A stretch of DNA of 64,000 nucleotides from Candidatus Woesearchaeota archaeon (lineage in GTDB: Archaea; Nanobdellota; Nanobdellia; Woesearchaeales; GW2011-AR15). Below are positions 33,543 to 42,351 of this stretch, one piece after another. The notes under the pieces were generated by a model that saw only the letters and a list, made by a program, of their open reading frames with translations, did not search any database and was not told the origin of the DNA. How positions within the stretch are numbered: position 1 is the first letter of the stretch; every line of letters begins with the position of its first letter. A program made the position numbers and the translations under genes. The stretch covers positions 1-64,000 of the forward strand of contig JAFGJW010000019.1 in the NCBI GenBank assembly GCA_016928835.1, in the 5' to 3' direction.

Positions 33543-35338
33543 AATTCTCCCCCTTTCTTCAGAAAGTAGATTTCAACGAGCATAAGGATGCTAGCCAGAG
33601 CTGTAATTGAAAATAAAAGAGATATCTCCTGTTTTGTCTTCTTCTTCTCAACATTTTTTATAAATGATTCCTGCTCTGCTATTTGTGAATTAATATTTGA
33701 CTCCTGTGCATTAACAAGATTCACTGCTATCTCCAAATCATCAACTTCATACACGCCAGTTTTTTCTGCTGTAACATATTCCCCTGCAACTGAATTGTCT
33801 GGGAGGACTATTCGCTTTCCTGTGATAACATCTCCAACTTCTCTATTAAGCAGAGAAGGAGTCTGCTGGCCAGTCAACTTCTTTACCATCTCATACCAGA
33901 AAACAGGGTAGTCAATCGAAGTCTTGAACGAATTATATTCATCAATTATACCATAATAGAGAACCTTCCCCTTTTCATATTGAGTTAGAGTTATAATAGG
34001 CATTCCGTCAAGAGTCTCAGCTACCACAAGAGAATTATTTTTTGTCAGAGTAGCCTTAAAATATTTTGATGACTGCTCAAAGTTGATTTCCTGAGTCGTA
34101 TCAATATTTTTTGTGTTGACAATAGGCATATTTGCATTTTCAAGCTGCTCTAATGATACAGGAAGCAGGTCACCATATTTGTAATCATCTAATCTCTCAT
34201 TTGCCATTATAACCACTGAGGCTCCATTTATGACCGCTGTTTTCAAATCTGTGAAAGTTCCTGAGAGGATCTTGCTCGGGTCTACCTCATCAAAAATAAT
34301 AAGGTCATAATCGAATTTTGGCAGGATAGGGGGCTCTGCTGTTTTGACATTAATATTAGGGATAGAGATTAATGCATTATAAACAAATGAATCTTTACTC
34401 GAGCTTATATAAAGCACACTAACCATTTTCTTTTTTGGTATGATGATATAGATCAAATTATCAATTTCAAAATCATCCTTAGAGTTAATATCATATATGT
34501 TCAATCCTTCTTGCAGAGGCAATTTTATGGACTCAACTGAATATGCCGGTATGACATAGTTTTTCCTTTCCATGTTAATGGTGCTAGCTGAATCATCAAA
34601 ATTTTTTACATAAATGGTAATTTCATTAGCCTCAAGCTCGTATTCAATTATACCATTGTTTTTCTTGCTGCTTGCTATATTAACTAAAACAACCTGAAAA
34701 CCTTTAGACTCAAGGATATCTTTCGCAACAAGAACATCTCTCATGCCCGTGTCAATAAAATCGCTCAGGACTATTATTTTGGCATTGTTCTCCTCAGCTA
34801 TATCACCTGCCATTAACATGGCATCCCAGATATTGCTTGTTGATTCTGTTGGCTTGATTGAGCTTAGAAGTCTTCTTGCATTAATAATATTTGTCTGTTT
34901 TGCCACCAGAAGAGGTGTACTTTTGATAAGCACTATTGAATTTTTCACACCAAGATTCGATTTGGCAAGGTCTACTGCTTTTTCAAATCTGGTCTGGGTC
35001 CCTTCTCTAACTTGAGAACTTGCAGAAGCATCAATAACAAAAACAACCTCGTTGCTCTGTGTCGCAATATTCATTATAGTAGAGAGATTAAGTGTGGACA
35101 GGCATAACAGGACTATTACCAAAAGCTGGAGTACAAAAAGCCAGTCCTTAACAAATTTTCCGAAGAATGAAAAAAGAGCTTTCCTTTTTTTTTGGCCCTC
35201 GAGAAAGATAATGGAGGGTATAATTTTTTTGAAAGGCTTCGGCTTTAAGAAGTAGAGGATAATAAAGAAGATCAAAGCTATAAGGCTATAAAATCCAATT
35301 GGATTATTAACAATAATAGGATGACCAAATATCTCCAT
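33539..35338 (-). CDS. BatA-like VWA membrane protein, first gene of MoxR module 1 (599 aa)
   Basis: The N-terminus has the BatA/aerotolerance-regulator layout: a helix near 13-30, then PSIIFLEGQKKRKALF, and a second helix near 62-82. The VWA domain follows with VFVIDASASSQV near 97, keeping the D-x-S-x-S metal site, and IIVLSDFID near 190. A beta-rich region and an amidotransferase-like segment follow (DYDLIIFDEVDPSKI near 340). A terminal helix is near 575-593. A TATA-like CCTATTTAAAGC on the minus strand at about 35359-35370 lies 26 bases upstream, marking the operon promoter. Confidence 0.88.
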   Translation of the reverse strand: MEIFGHPIIVNNPIGFYSLIALIFFIILYFLKPKPFKKIIPSIIFLEGQKKRKALFSFFGKFVKDWLFVLQLLVIVLLCLSTLNLSTIMNIATQSNEVVFVIDASASSQVREGTQTRFEKAVDLAKSNLGVKNSIVLIKSTPLLVAKQTNIINARRLLSSIKPTESTSNIWDAMLMAGDIAEENNAKIIVLSDFIDTGMRDVLVAKDILESKGFQVVLVNIASSKKNNGIIEYELEANEITIYVKNFDDSASTINMERKNYVIPAYSVESIKLPLQEGLNIYDINSKDDFEIDNLIYIIIPKKKMVSVLYISSSKDSFVYNALISIPNINVKTAEPPILPKFDYDLIIFDEVDPSKILSGTFTDLKTAVINGASVVIMANERLDDYKYGDLLPVSLEQLENANMPIVNTKNIDTTQEINFEQSSKYFKATLTKNNSLVVAETLDGMPIITLTQYEKGKVLYYGIIDEYNSFKTSIDYPVFWYEMVKKLTGQQTPSLLNREVGDVITGKRIVLPDNSVAGEYVTAEKTGVYEVDDLEIAVNLVNAQESNINSQIAEQESFIKNVEKKKTKQEISLLFSITALASILMLVEIYFLKKGGEL

Positions 35339-35358
35339 GGAATTTTTAATACATTAAA

Positions 35359-35370
35359 GCTTTAAATAGG
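35359..35370 (-). promoter_or_regulatory. TATA box for the MoxR module 1 operon
   Basis: On the minus strand CCTATTTAAAGC precedes the ATG at 35338 by about 26 bases. No Shine-Dalgarno is seen, so the first gene is probably leaderless while the internal genes rely on coupling. Confidence 0.55.
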
Positions 35371-35410
35371 TTTTGAAAATTGGAGAAAAGTGAAAAATAA
35401 ACATAACTTT

Positions 35411-36055
35411 CTATGAGAGGCCACGCCGTTCCAAATAGCTTTGAACCTGAGACATATTATTCTCTAAAGCATGGTAAAACCTATCCAGATAGGTTCTGCG
35501 TGAAATCCATCTATCTCGTGAGAAATCAATTGGATAAAGTCTGGCTATTACAAGCCTTCTAAATGCCTGATTTTTTTCATCTTGAGAATCGCGTTGTGCT
35601 TCCATGAAAGCTGATAAAACCGTTTCAAGATCAGCTCTGTATTGTTTCATGACAGACTCTACAGTCCTTCCTCTATATGGTCCAATAAAGGGCAAAACAT
35701 GGAATGCGAGCTTCATTTCATCGATACGTTTCAGATCCCTTCTTCCTTCCTCATAGCCAGTCTCATAAATAAATCCTAGCTTCCAAGGTACTTCCTCCAA
35801 AAACCTATGAATCTCATGCACATCTAGAAAACATTGTCTTGCGTATGAAAGTTGTTTTTTCAATTGTTGATGAATCCTTTCATCAGGATGTCTTAACTCA
35901 TACTCAAGTTCAACCATGCCGCCGCGGTGCGCTAATCCTCTCCTGATTTTTTCATCTGCCAAAAACTTTTCCAAAGGCATTGGATAATCCGCAGGCTTCT
36001 GTGCTGAACCTATACAATATGCTGCGTCGTTATAGACATCAAAAGAGTAAGGCAT
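35411..36055 (-). CDS. Unrecognised soluble helical protein (214 aa)
   Basis: A GGGGTG Shine-Dalgarno lies six bases before ATG 36055 but directly against an ATG three codons earlier (36064), so 36055 is preferred. The product is arginine-rich and largely helical, with several conserved-looking motifs (HRGGMVELEYELRH, YETGYEEGRRDLKRIDE and YPIDFSRDRWISRRTYLDRF). No membrane segment or known fold was recognised. It stands alone between the MoxR operon and the HTH gene. Confidence 0.65.
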   Translation of the reverse strand: MPYSFDVYNDAAYCIGSAQKPADYPMPLEKFLADEKIRRGLAHRGGMVELEYELRHPDERIHQQLKKQLSYARQCFLDVHEIHRFLEEVPWKLGFIYETGYEEGRRDLKRIDEMKLAFHVLPFIGPYRGRTVESVMKQYRADLETVLSAFMEAQRDSQDEKNQAFRRLVIARLYPIDFSRDRWISRRTYLDRFYHALENNMSQVQSYLERRGLS

Positions 36056-36145
36056 TGCATTCACCCCATATTATATTAAATAGGTAAATAATCACTTATA
36101 TAAAAATATTTGTCTTTGTAACTATTCTGAAGTAGTCTAAAATGA

Positions 36146-36712
36146 CTATACTACCTTTCTATTCTGAAGGTCCCGAGACAATTTCCCTTTTATCTTGATT
36201 ACATTCTCCTTTGCCTGCAGGTTCCTGAAATCCGCATCCAGAATCAAATATACTTTATTATCCATATATCTTTTGATAACGGGAATACCTTTGAGAGTAA
36301 GGTTGTTCACATGGTTCACAACCATTTCCTCTGTCAATCCAAGTACCTTAGCAATCTCTTTGTAATCAATCAAATCTCCGTTTCTTGAATAGAGCACCAC
36401 AAAGATCTCCTGCTCACGCAGAGTGAGAGAGATATTTTTGAATAAATCTTTATTCAGGGTCTGTTTACCAAGCAGCTGTGCAAGCGCCATCTCAATCTCA
36501 TCCAATCTCTCACTAAGCTTTGAGATTTTCATTTCAAGCTGCATTATATATTCGTTATTTGCAGTGATTTCACTAGTATTCTCATTAATTGAAGTAAGGT
36601 GATCTTCCAATTCCTCTCTTATCTTGTCGAAAGATGCTTTGAGATTAGTGTGAAGAGAAACAGGCTTTTTCTTACTCTTGTTAAATAGCTCATATATCCT
36701 AATGCAAATCAC
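36146..36712 (-). CDS. Coiled-coil plus winged-helix regulator (188 aa)
   Basis: GTG 36712 is taken as the start because a TATAAT box lies 24 bases upstream; the frame stays open to 36772 but that stretch contains the promoter. Residues about 18-80 are a coiled coil (KISKLSERLDEIEMALAQL). Residues 95-150 are a helix-turn-helix (LTLREQEIFVVLYSRNGDLI then YKEIAKVLGLTEEMVVNHVN) with a wing at VIKRYMDNKVYLILD. It resembles TrmB-like or MarR-like regulators with a dimerising coiled coil. The target is unknown. Confidence 0.72.
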   Translation of the reverse strand: MICIRIYELFNKSKKKPVSLHTNLKASFDKIREELEDHLTSINENTSEITANNEYIMQLEMKISKLSERLDEIEMALAQLLGKQTLNKDLFKNISLTLREQEIFVVLYSRNGDLIDYKEIAKVLGLTEEMVVNHVNNLTLKGIPVIKRYMDNKVYLILDADFRNLQAKENVIKIKGKLSRDLQNRKVV

Positions 36713-36843
36713 CCGGGTTAATTGAGTAATTATGCAATTATAAAAATATTTCTGTTTTAGTAAATATATCAATAAAAATCTACTTTAAAACTAGGCGTTC
36801 ACAAGAGTAAAGAAATATAAATAACTCTAAATTAATTCATTGA

Positions 36844-37458
36844 ATGATGAAATCAAAAAAAGAACTTGCAGTTAGCTTATCCAAGTTGAAGGTATTTGCT
36901 GCTCCAGACATAAGACTTGAGCAATATTCAACAGACTCTGAGATTGCAGCTGAAATGCTTTGGTTTGCGTATCAAAATGGAGATATAGAAAACAAGATAA
37001 TTGCTGATTTCGGTTGTGGAACAGGCATCCTTGGGATTGGCTGTTTATTATTGAATGCCAGATTGGTGTATTTCATTGACAAGGCTGAAAGTGTTTTCGA
37101 GATTTTAAAAGAGAATCTATTTACTCTAAAATTAAAAGACAGCAAAATAATAAACAAAGAGATAAGCGCCTTTAATAATAAGGTTGATGTTGTAATTCAA
37201 AACCCTCCTTTTGGTGTCAAGAGCAGGCATGCTGACAAAATATTTTTGGAAAAGGCTTTTTCATTATCAGAAGTAGTATATTCATTTCATAAGATAGAAT
37301 CAATGCAATTCATTGAATCGATTTCCAAAGAAAATAATTTTAGGTCAACCCATCTCTTTGGATTTGAATTTCCCCTTAAAAAAAGCTATGAGTTCCACAG
37401 GAAAAAGGTCTACAAAGTAAAGGTTGGGTGCTGGCGGTTAGAAAAGAAATATATCTGA
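36844..37458 (+). CDS. METTL5-like RNA N6-adenine methyltransferase
   Basis: The 204-residue protein has a SAM-binding motif ADFGCGTGILGIG near residue 55 and the NPPFG catalytic motif near 119 typical of N6-adenine methyltransferases. The layout (LEQYSTDSEIAAEMLW near the N-terminus, then NPPFG, then an FEFPLKKSYEFHRKK tail) is that of archaeal METTL5 relatives. Eukaryotic METTL5 methylates an adenine in 18S rRNA. An archaeal homologue acting on 16S rRNA is the likely function. Confidence 0.87.
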   Translation: MMKSKKELAVSLSKLKVFAAPDIRLEQYSTDSEIAAEMLWFAYQNGDIENKIIADFGCGTGILGIGCLLLNARLVYFIDKAESVFEILKENLFTLKLKDSKIINKEISAFNNKVDVVIQNPPFGVKSRHADKIFLEKAFSLSEVVYSFHKIESMQFIESISKENNFRSTHLFGFEFPLKKSYEFHRKKVYKVKVGCWRLEKKYI

Positions 37459-37467
37459 TTAAACTGT

Positions 37468-40218
37468 CTAAGCAGAATTGGTGGCGAGTACCTGGTTATA
37501 GAGTTGTATGATCCTTGGATAATATACTTCTCGTTGGGAATCAGATAGGTTATTATAAGCATCCTGCAAGCGGTTATAGACTCTGTTTGAGGCGCTTAAA
37601 TCACCTTTGGAGACATGATGCTCAAACTGGGCCATAAGGATATCAATATTTGAATTATCTCTCTCTAACAATTGGGAATAATCCCAAGTCTGCTTCACAC
37701 TTTGCGGTGGTAATGCACTCTCCTTAGGCTGAAATACAGTAGTAATGTGTTTATACGCTTCTTCCATTTCATGATCTGGCAGTTTTTTGTATAGAGACGA
37801 GATTTCCCCATACATGTTTCTTGCCTCATCAAGCTCATCCTCCCTTATCGCCTTTTTTGCTATACTCACAAGCCTCAATATTTCTAAGAATACAGGTGTA
37901 CCGGGCTCTCCGGGCATAAGATCATCATCAAAGATAGTATCATATTCAGCAATATCGCCTTGAACTTGCTCAAGATCTGTTTTTAATTCTTTATCTTCTG
38001 CACCCAGTAATCCTAACCTTTCATGCATTCTCCAGAGCTTATTATGTACCTCTTTAATCTCGTCGCGCTTCTCTCTAATGCTTCTGTTGACCTCCTCTTG
38101 AAGGTCCTTAAAGTTGTCAATGCGTCTATTGAGCTCATATTCTTTGAGCTTAAGCGCTGCTTTCTTTCCTTCTATTTTAATCCTAATAGTATCAAGCTCT
38201 TTTTCATGTGCCATTGCCTCAAATTCCCTGGCCTCAATAGATTGTTCTCTCTTCTCAAGATTTGTCTTTAATAGCTCAAGCTCCTTGCCGATTGCCTCAA
38301 TCTTTTTCTCTTTCTCTAATAATGATAACTCCTTCTTTTCAATCTCAAGCCTAATATTCTCAAACAACGGGTCTTTTTCCAAGAAGCCTTTTTCAGTTCT
38401 TTCAAAATAAATCCGCTTTGACTTAGCCTCTTCCTCTACTTTTTCTATCTCTGAAGCAAGCTGTGATTGAGCTTCAAGCATTTTTTTAATCTCTTCTTCA
38501 ATCTCCATACCTCGAAGTCGTTTGTTCTGTATTTGCTCTTCTGTATTAATAATGTCTTTTTCAAGCAATTCCTTGTGCTTATCCATGTTTGCTTCCAGGA
38601 ACCTAACATAAGTTCTCTTTTCATTAAGCAGGTTTGATTCCTCCACAGAAAGTTTATTTTCTCTTTTCCTAAAATAATCTCTTAATTTAATGAAGGCGTC
38701 ATGCTTCTCACTCAGCTCTTTCTTGAACCCTTCAAGCTCCCTCATTATCCTTTTGCTTTCTTCTTCCAGCTCCTTCTTAATTAATTGTACAAGCTGCTCT
38801 TTTTCTAATAGTCTGCCTTCTTTCTCTAAGAGGCTTTTTTCTTTTTCATTCACCTTAATATATGTCTTGTTTATTTCATCTTGGACTGTTTTAAGTTCAT
38901 CAAACTTTATAGTCAATTCTTTGTCCCTTTCATGGAGGACTCTCTGCCTATCCTCTATCTCAACCTGATCATCAAGTATTGCCACCTTAAACTTTTTCAG
39001 CACGGGAAGCTTTGTTTTTTTCTTAGATAATTTCAGCCTCTCTTCTAAGAGGTCAATCCTTGTTTTTTGATCCTCAAGTTCGTGTGATTTTGCTCTTAAT
39101 TTTTCTTCTTCCTCTAAAATTTCTTTTTTCTCGCCTGTTACTTTGCTTATAAGGTCAGTTAATGTATCCTTGAGCTTCTCTTTTTGAGTATGGACCTTTT
39201 TTCTCTTGTCAATTAATTCCTGGTCTTCTTTTGATATCTTGAACTCTGGAAGTGACTCCAACCTCTTTTTGACTATGCTTTCCTCTACTTCAATTTTCTT
39301 AATATCAGGTATTTTATCTTCACTTACCTGGGCTTCCTTCTCTTTATAATCAACCACATGCTTAACCTTTCTCTTTATATCTTTGGGAGTGTCAGCAATA
39401 GGAAATGTGTCAGAGAGGCCTTCTGGAATTTCTTTCTCTTCCATTTTGTTTTCAAATGCAGGAAGAGGCTCCAGTTCTAGGGTTTGGAGAGGTTTGTGGC
39501 TATCTGCATTCTCCTTATCTGGCAAAGGCATTGGTTCTTTCACTTCAGGAGGAGTTAATTCCTTTACTGCATTAAGTTGTGCATTTTTCTCCGGGGAAGG
39601 GCTTTCCAGAGTAGGAATATTTGCAGGTATTGGAATAGTCGGGGCATCTTGTATGGTCTCGCCAGGTTTAGGTGCTTCCGGCATCTCAACCGGCGGAATA
39701 TGCATAGAAGCTGGCTCTATTTTCTGAGGACTTGGTTGTATAGACAATTTCTTAAGAAGTTGCTCTGTGCTCGGTTTCTCCTTAGATCTTATGATCTTAT
39801 TTATAAGAGGCACTTTCTCAACAAATTTTTTGCTTGGTTTTTCCAGTTTGAATTTAGAATGCCTGACAATATCCTCAAAATCAAGTATCAAGCTTGTCAG
39901 TGTATCTTTGCCTATTATATCACTAGTTGTATATTGAATTTCAATAAGTTTTTCTGCAAGAGCACATATCTTTTCTTTTAGCTCCTTGGGTATCCTTTTT
40001 CTTTTAATATCCTCACTCAGTTCCTCGTATGTAAACTCGTAATGGATGTTAAAGAGCTTTGAAATGGATTTCCTCAAGACCCGCACAAATTTATTGAAAA
40101 GCTTTGTAGAGTCTTTTTGCTCAAGTTCCGATTTAATCTTGGCAGTTCTCCTAAGAATTTCAATTATCTTCTCTTCTTTGCTAATTTTTTTCTTTTTTTT
40201 TTTCGAGAAGATAGCCAT
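37468..40218 (-). CDS. Very long coiled-coil protein (916 aa)
   Basis: There is no signal peptide; the start MAIFSKKKKKKISKEEK is strongly basic. Residues about 20-125 form a compact helical domain, and 150-300 is a proline-rich, probably disordered segment. Residues 310-760 are continuous charged coiled coil. The last 150 residues form a helical-repeat-like domain (LRLVSIAKKAIREDELDEAR, then YNRLQDAYNNLSDSQREVYY) similar in style to tetratricopeptide repeats. It sits between the two MoxR modules, and a TATA-like AATTTATATAAG lies about 28 bases upstream. It could be a cytoskeletal or tethering protein; no family recognised. Confidence 0.82.
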   Translation of the reverse strand: MAIFSKKKKKKISKEEKIIEILRRTAKIKSELEQKDSTKLFNKFVRVLRKSISKLFNIHYEFTYEELSEDIKRKRIPKELKEKICALAEKLIEIQYTTSDIIGKDTLTSLILDFEDIVRHSKFKLEKPSKKFVEKVPLINKIIRSKEKPSTEQLLKKLSIQPSPQKIEPASMHIPPVEMPEAPKPGETIQDAPTIPIPANIPTLESPSPEKNAQLNAVKELTPPEVKEPMPLPDKENADSHKPLQTLELEPLPAFENKMEEKEIPEGLSDTFPIADTPKDIKRKVKHVVDYKEKEAQVSEDKIPDIKKIEVEESIVKKRLESLPEFKISKEDQELIDKRKKVHTQKEKLKDTLTDLISKVTGEKKEILEEEEKLRAKSHELEDQKTRIDLLEERLKLSKKKTKLPVLKKFKVAILDDQVEIEDRQRVLHERDKELTIKFDELKTVQDEINKTYIKVNEKEKSLLEKEGRLLEKEQLVQLIKKELEEESKRIMRELEGFKKELSEKHDAFIKLRDYFRKRENKLSVEESNLLNEKRTYVRFLEANMDKHKELLEKDIINTEEQIQNKRLRGMEIEEEIKKMLEAQSQLASEIEKVEEEAKSKRIYFERTEKGFLEKDPLFENIRLEIEKKELSLLEKEKKIEAIGKELELLKTNLEKREQSIEAREFEAMAHEKELDTIRIKIEGKKAALKLKEYELNRRIDNFKDLQEEVNRSIREKRDEIKEVHNKLWRMHERLGLLGAEDKELKTDLEQVQGDIAEYDTIFDDDLMPGEPGTPVFLEILRLVSIAKKAIREDELDEARNMYGEISSLYKKLPDHEMEEAYKHITTVFQPKESALPPQSVKQTWDYSQLLERDNSNIDILMAQFEHHVSKGDLSASNRVYNRLQDAYNNLSDSQREVYYPRIIQLYNQVLATNSA

Positions 40219-40240
40219 ATTAGAAATTATTATTGTAGAC

Positions 40241-40255
40241 TTATATAAATTTTAC
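40241..40255 (-). promoter_or_regulatory. TATA box for the long coiled-coil gene
   Basis: On the minus strand AATTTATATAAGTC precedes ATG 40218 by about 28 bases, with no Shine-Dalgarno, so the transcript is probably leaderless. Confidence 0.5.
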
Positions 40256-40338
40256 TAAAATCATATGCAGCTTGGTTCAAAAAAATTCAATGACTGACCG
40301 CAACATGAGCTAGTCACCCTTATACAGTAGAATAAAAA

Positions 40339-40350
40339 ATTATATATACC
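40339..40350 (+). promoter_or_regulatory. TATA box for MoxR module 2
   Basis: ATTATATATACC lies 27 bases before ATG 40372 and supports that start over the upstream in-frame codon at 40354, which would fall at or before the transcription start. Confidence 0.6.
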
Positions 40351-40371
40351 TATGTGCTTATTTACAAGTGT

Positions 40372-41379
40372 ATGGAACAAAGTATGCAGACAGTTAAGGA
40401 TGAAAATCTCAAGCAGACAGTAAAAGAGTACCAAAGATTGTTTGAGTTAACTAGGAAAGAAGTTGCCAAGGTTGTTGTCGGCCAGATAGATATCTTGAAT
40501 TCATTAGTTGAAGCTCTTATTTCTAATGGTCATTGCCTGGTTGAAGGAATCCCTGGAATTGCCAAAACCTTATTAATCAGGGCTCTTGCCACTGTCACAG
40601 GATGCAAATTTCAAAGAATCCAGTTCACTCCTGATTTGCTGCCTACAGATATCATTGGCATTACCACTTATGATGTGCATAAAGGATTCTATACTGTTAA
40701 AGGACCCATTTTTGCCAATTTTGTCCTAGGTGACGAGATAAATAGGGCTCCGCCAAAAGTCCAATCTGCTCTGCTTGAATCCATGCAGGAGCGGCAGGTA
40801 ACAATTGGCAAAACAACATACCCTCTGCCAAATCCGTTTTTTGTCATGGCTACACAAAACCCGATTGAACAGATGGGTACCTACCAGCTGCCGGAAGCGC
40901 AAATTGATAGGTTCTTATATAAAATCCTAATGGATTATCCCAATCTGGACGAGGAAGCAAAAATCCTGCATAGAAACATAAGTCTGTTCAAGTTTGATGA
41001 CTTTAACCTGAACCCTGTGCTGACCCCAGAGATAATACTGCAGCTGCAGCAAGATGTAAAAAAAATATATCTGGACCCAAAAATTGAAAAATATGTCATT
41101 AAAATAACTGATGCAACAAGACATCCTGACAAGTACAAGCTTAACTGCGCTAAATACATTGATTTTGGTGGCTCACCTAGATGTTCAATCGGGCTTTTCA
41201 TTGCTGCAAAAGCCCATGCACTGATAAATGGAAAGGCATACGTAACTCCTCAAGACATCAAAAGCGTGGCACCAAATGTTATGAGACATAGGATAATCCT
41301 CAGTTATGAAGGACAAGCAGAAGAGGTGGACATAGACAAGATAATAGATGAGATTCTGGGCAAAGTGCCGCTCCCTTAA
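40372..41379 (+). CDS. moxR: MoxR-family AAA+ ATPase, module 2
   Basis: The 335-residue protein has Walker A GIPGIAKT at 59-66, Walker B VLGDEINRA near 120, the MoxR signatures LLESMQERQVT and ATQNPIEQMGTYQLPEAQ, and SPRCSIGL near 265. The Ala-Lys-Thr P-loop is common in MoxR proper. It is followed by DUF58 and VWA genes, as in classic moxR operons, so it should energise a membrane VWA complex. It is a distinct paralogue of the 28914-29855 ATPase. Confidence 0.95.
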   Translation: MEQSMQTVKDENLKQTVKEYQRLFELTRKEVAKVVVGQIDILNSLVEALISNGHCLVEGIPGIAKTLLIRALATVTGCKFQRIQFTPDLLPTDIIGITTYDVHKGFYTVKGPIFANFVLGDEINRAPPKVQSALLESMQERQVTIGKTTYPLPNPFFVMATQNPIEQMGTYQLPEAQIDRFLYKILMDYPNLDEEAKILHRNISLFKFDDFNLNPVLTPEIILQLQQDVKKIYLDPKIEKYVIKITDATRHPDKYKLNCAKYIDFGGSPRCSIGLFIAAKAHALINGKAYVTPQDIKSVAPNVMRHRIILSYEGQAEEVDIDKIIDEILGKVPLP

Positions 41380-41454
41380 TCATATTCTGGTTATTGTTCT
41401 AATCGCAACTTTTAAATAATGCATAGCGCCTTAATATATAAAAAGAGGACAAAC

Positions 41455-42351
41455 ATGGCCATTAAAGAGTTTCTTGCAGAATTAAGCCCTAAGCTGAGGA
41501 AGACAGATCTGCATCCGCACACAAGGATTCTTACATTATCTCTTGCAGGCAATTTGGTGACGACATTTAAAGGAAGAGGCCTCGAGTTTGAGGGTTATAG
41601 ACAATACACACCACAAGATGATGCCGCCAGGATTGACTGGAAAGCGTCTCTTAGATCACAAAAGCTCTTGGTGAGAGAGTATGATGTTGAGCGCAATTAC
41701 TATGTTTTCTTTTTGGTTGATGTGAGCAATAGCATGTTGTTCTCTAGTGTTGAAAAACTAAAATGTGAATACAGTGCAGAGCTTGTTGCTTCGATTTCCT
41801 TTGCAGTATTGCAGCTTGACGCAGGGGTTGGGCTTGGGCTATTTACAGACAAGATTAATGTCCATGTGAAACCTCAGATGGGGAAAAAGCAGTACTATCT
41901 TATAACAAAAGAGCTAACTAATGTCAATAATTATGGAGGAGAATTCAATCTGGAGGAATCAATGAAATTCCTCTTATCCTACTTGAAGCAAAAAACATTA
42001 ATTGTCATAGTATCTGATTTCATTGGTCTGAAAGGCAACTGGTTCAGGTACTTGGAAATACTTTCTCAAAGACATGAAGTCATCGGAATGATGATTCGTG
42101 ACCCAAGGGATAGGGCACTGCCAGAGGATGCCGGACAGTATATTGTTGAGGACCCTTACTCAAATGAGAAACTGCATATTGATGTGAGCCAGTACAGAAA
42201 AGCATATGAGGAGCATGTAAAAAACGAAGAGAGGATAATAAAAAACAAGTTTACTATTACTAAATCTGATTTTCTATTGCTCACTACAGACAACCCATTT
42301 GACAAGCCTCTAATGAGGTTTTTCAATAGGAGGGGGCAAAAATGGAGATAA
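41455..42351 (+). CDS. DUF58 protein, MoxR module 2
   Basis: A GAGGA Shine-Dalgarno at 41445-41449 favours ATG 41455 over the in-frame ATG at 41419. The 298-residue product has the DUF58 motif YRQYTPQDDAARIDWKASLR near 51-70 (Gln replaces the usual Gly before DD) and a VWA-like half with FLVDVSNSM near 88 and VIVSDFIGL near 183. The gene overlaps the next by ten bases. Confidence 0.9.
   Translation: MAIKEFLAELSPKLRKTDLHPHTRILTLSLAGNLVTTFKGRGLEFEGYRQYTPQDDAARIDWKASLRSQKLLVREYDVERNYYVFFLVDVSNSMLFSSVEKLKCEYSAELVASISFAVLQLDAGVGLGLFTDKINVHVKPQMGKKQYYLITKELTNVNNYGGEFNLEESMKFLLSYLKQKTLIVIVSDFIGLKGNWFRYLEILSQRHEVIGMMIRDPRDRALPEDAGQYIVEDPYSNEKLHIDVSQYRKAYEEHVKNEERIIKNKFTITKSDFLLLTTDNPFDKPLMRFFNRRGQKWR

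Noticed and set aside
40256-40338. Possible C/D-box sRNA in the gap before MoxR module 2
   Set aside because: A CTGA box and a weak five-pair stem are present, but no proper C box (RUGAUGA) was found.
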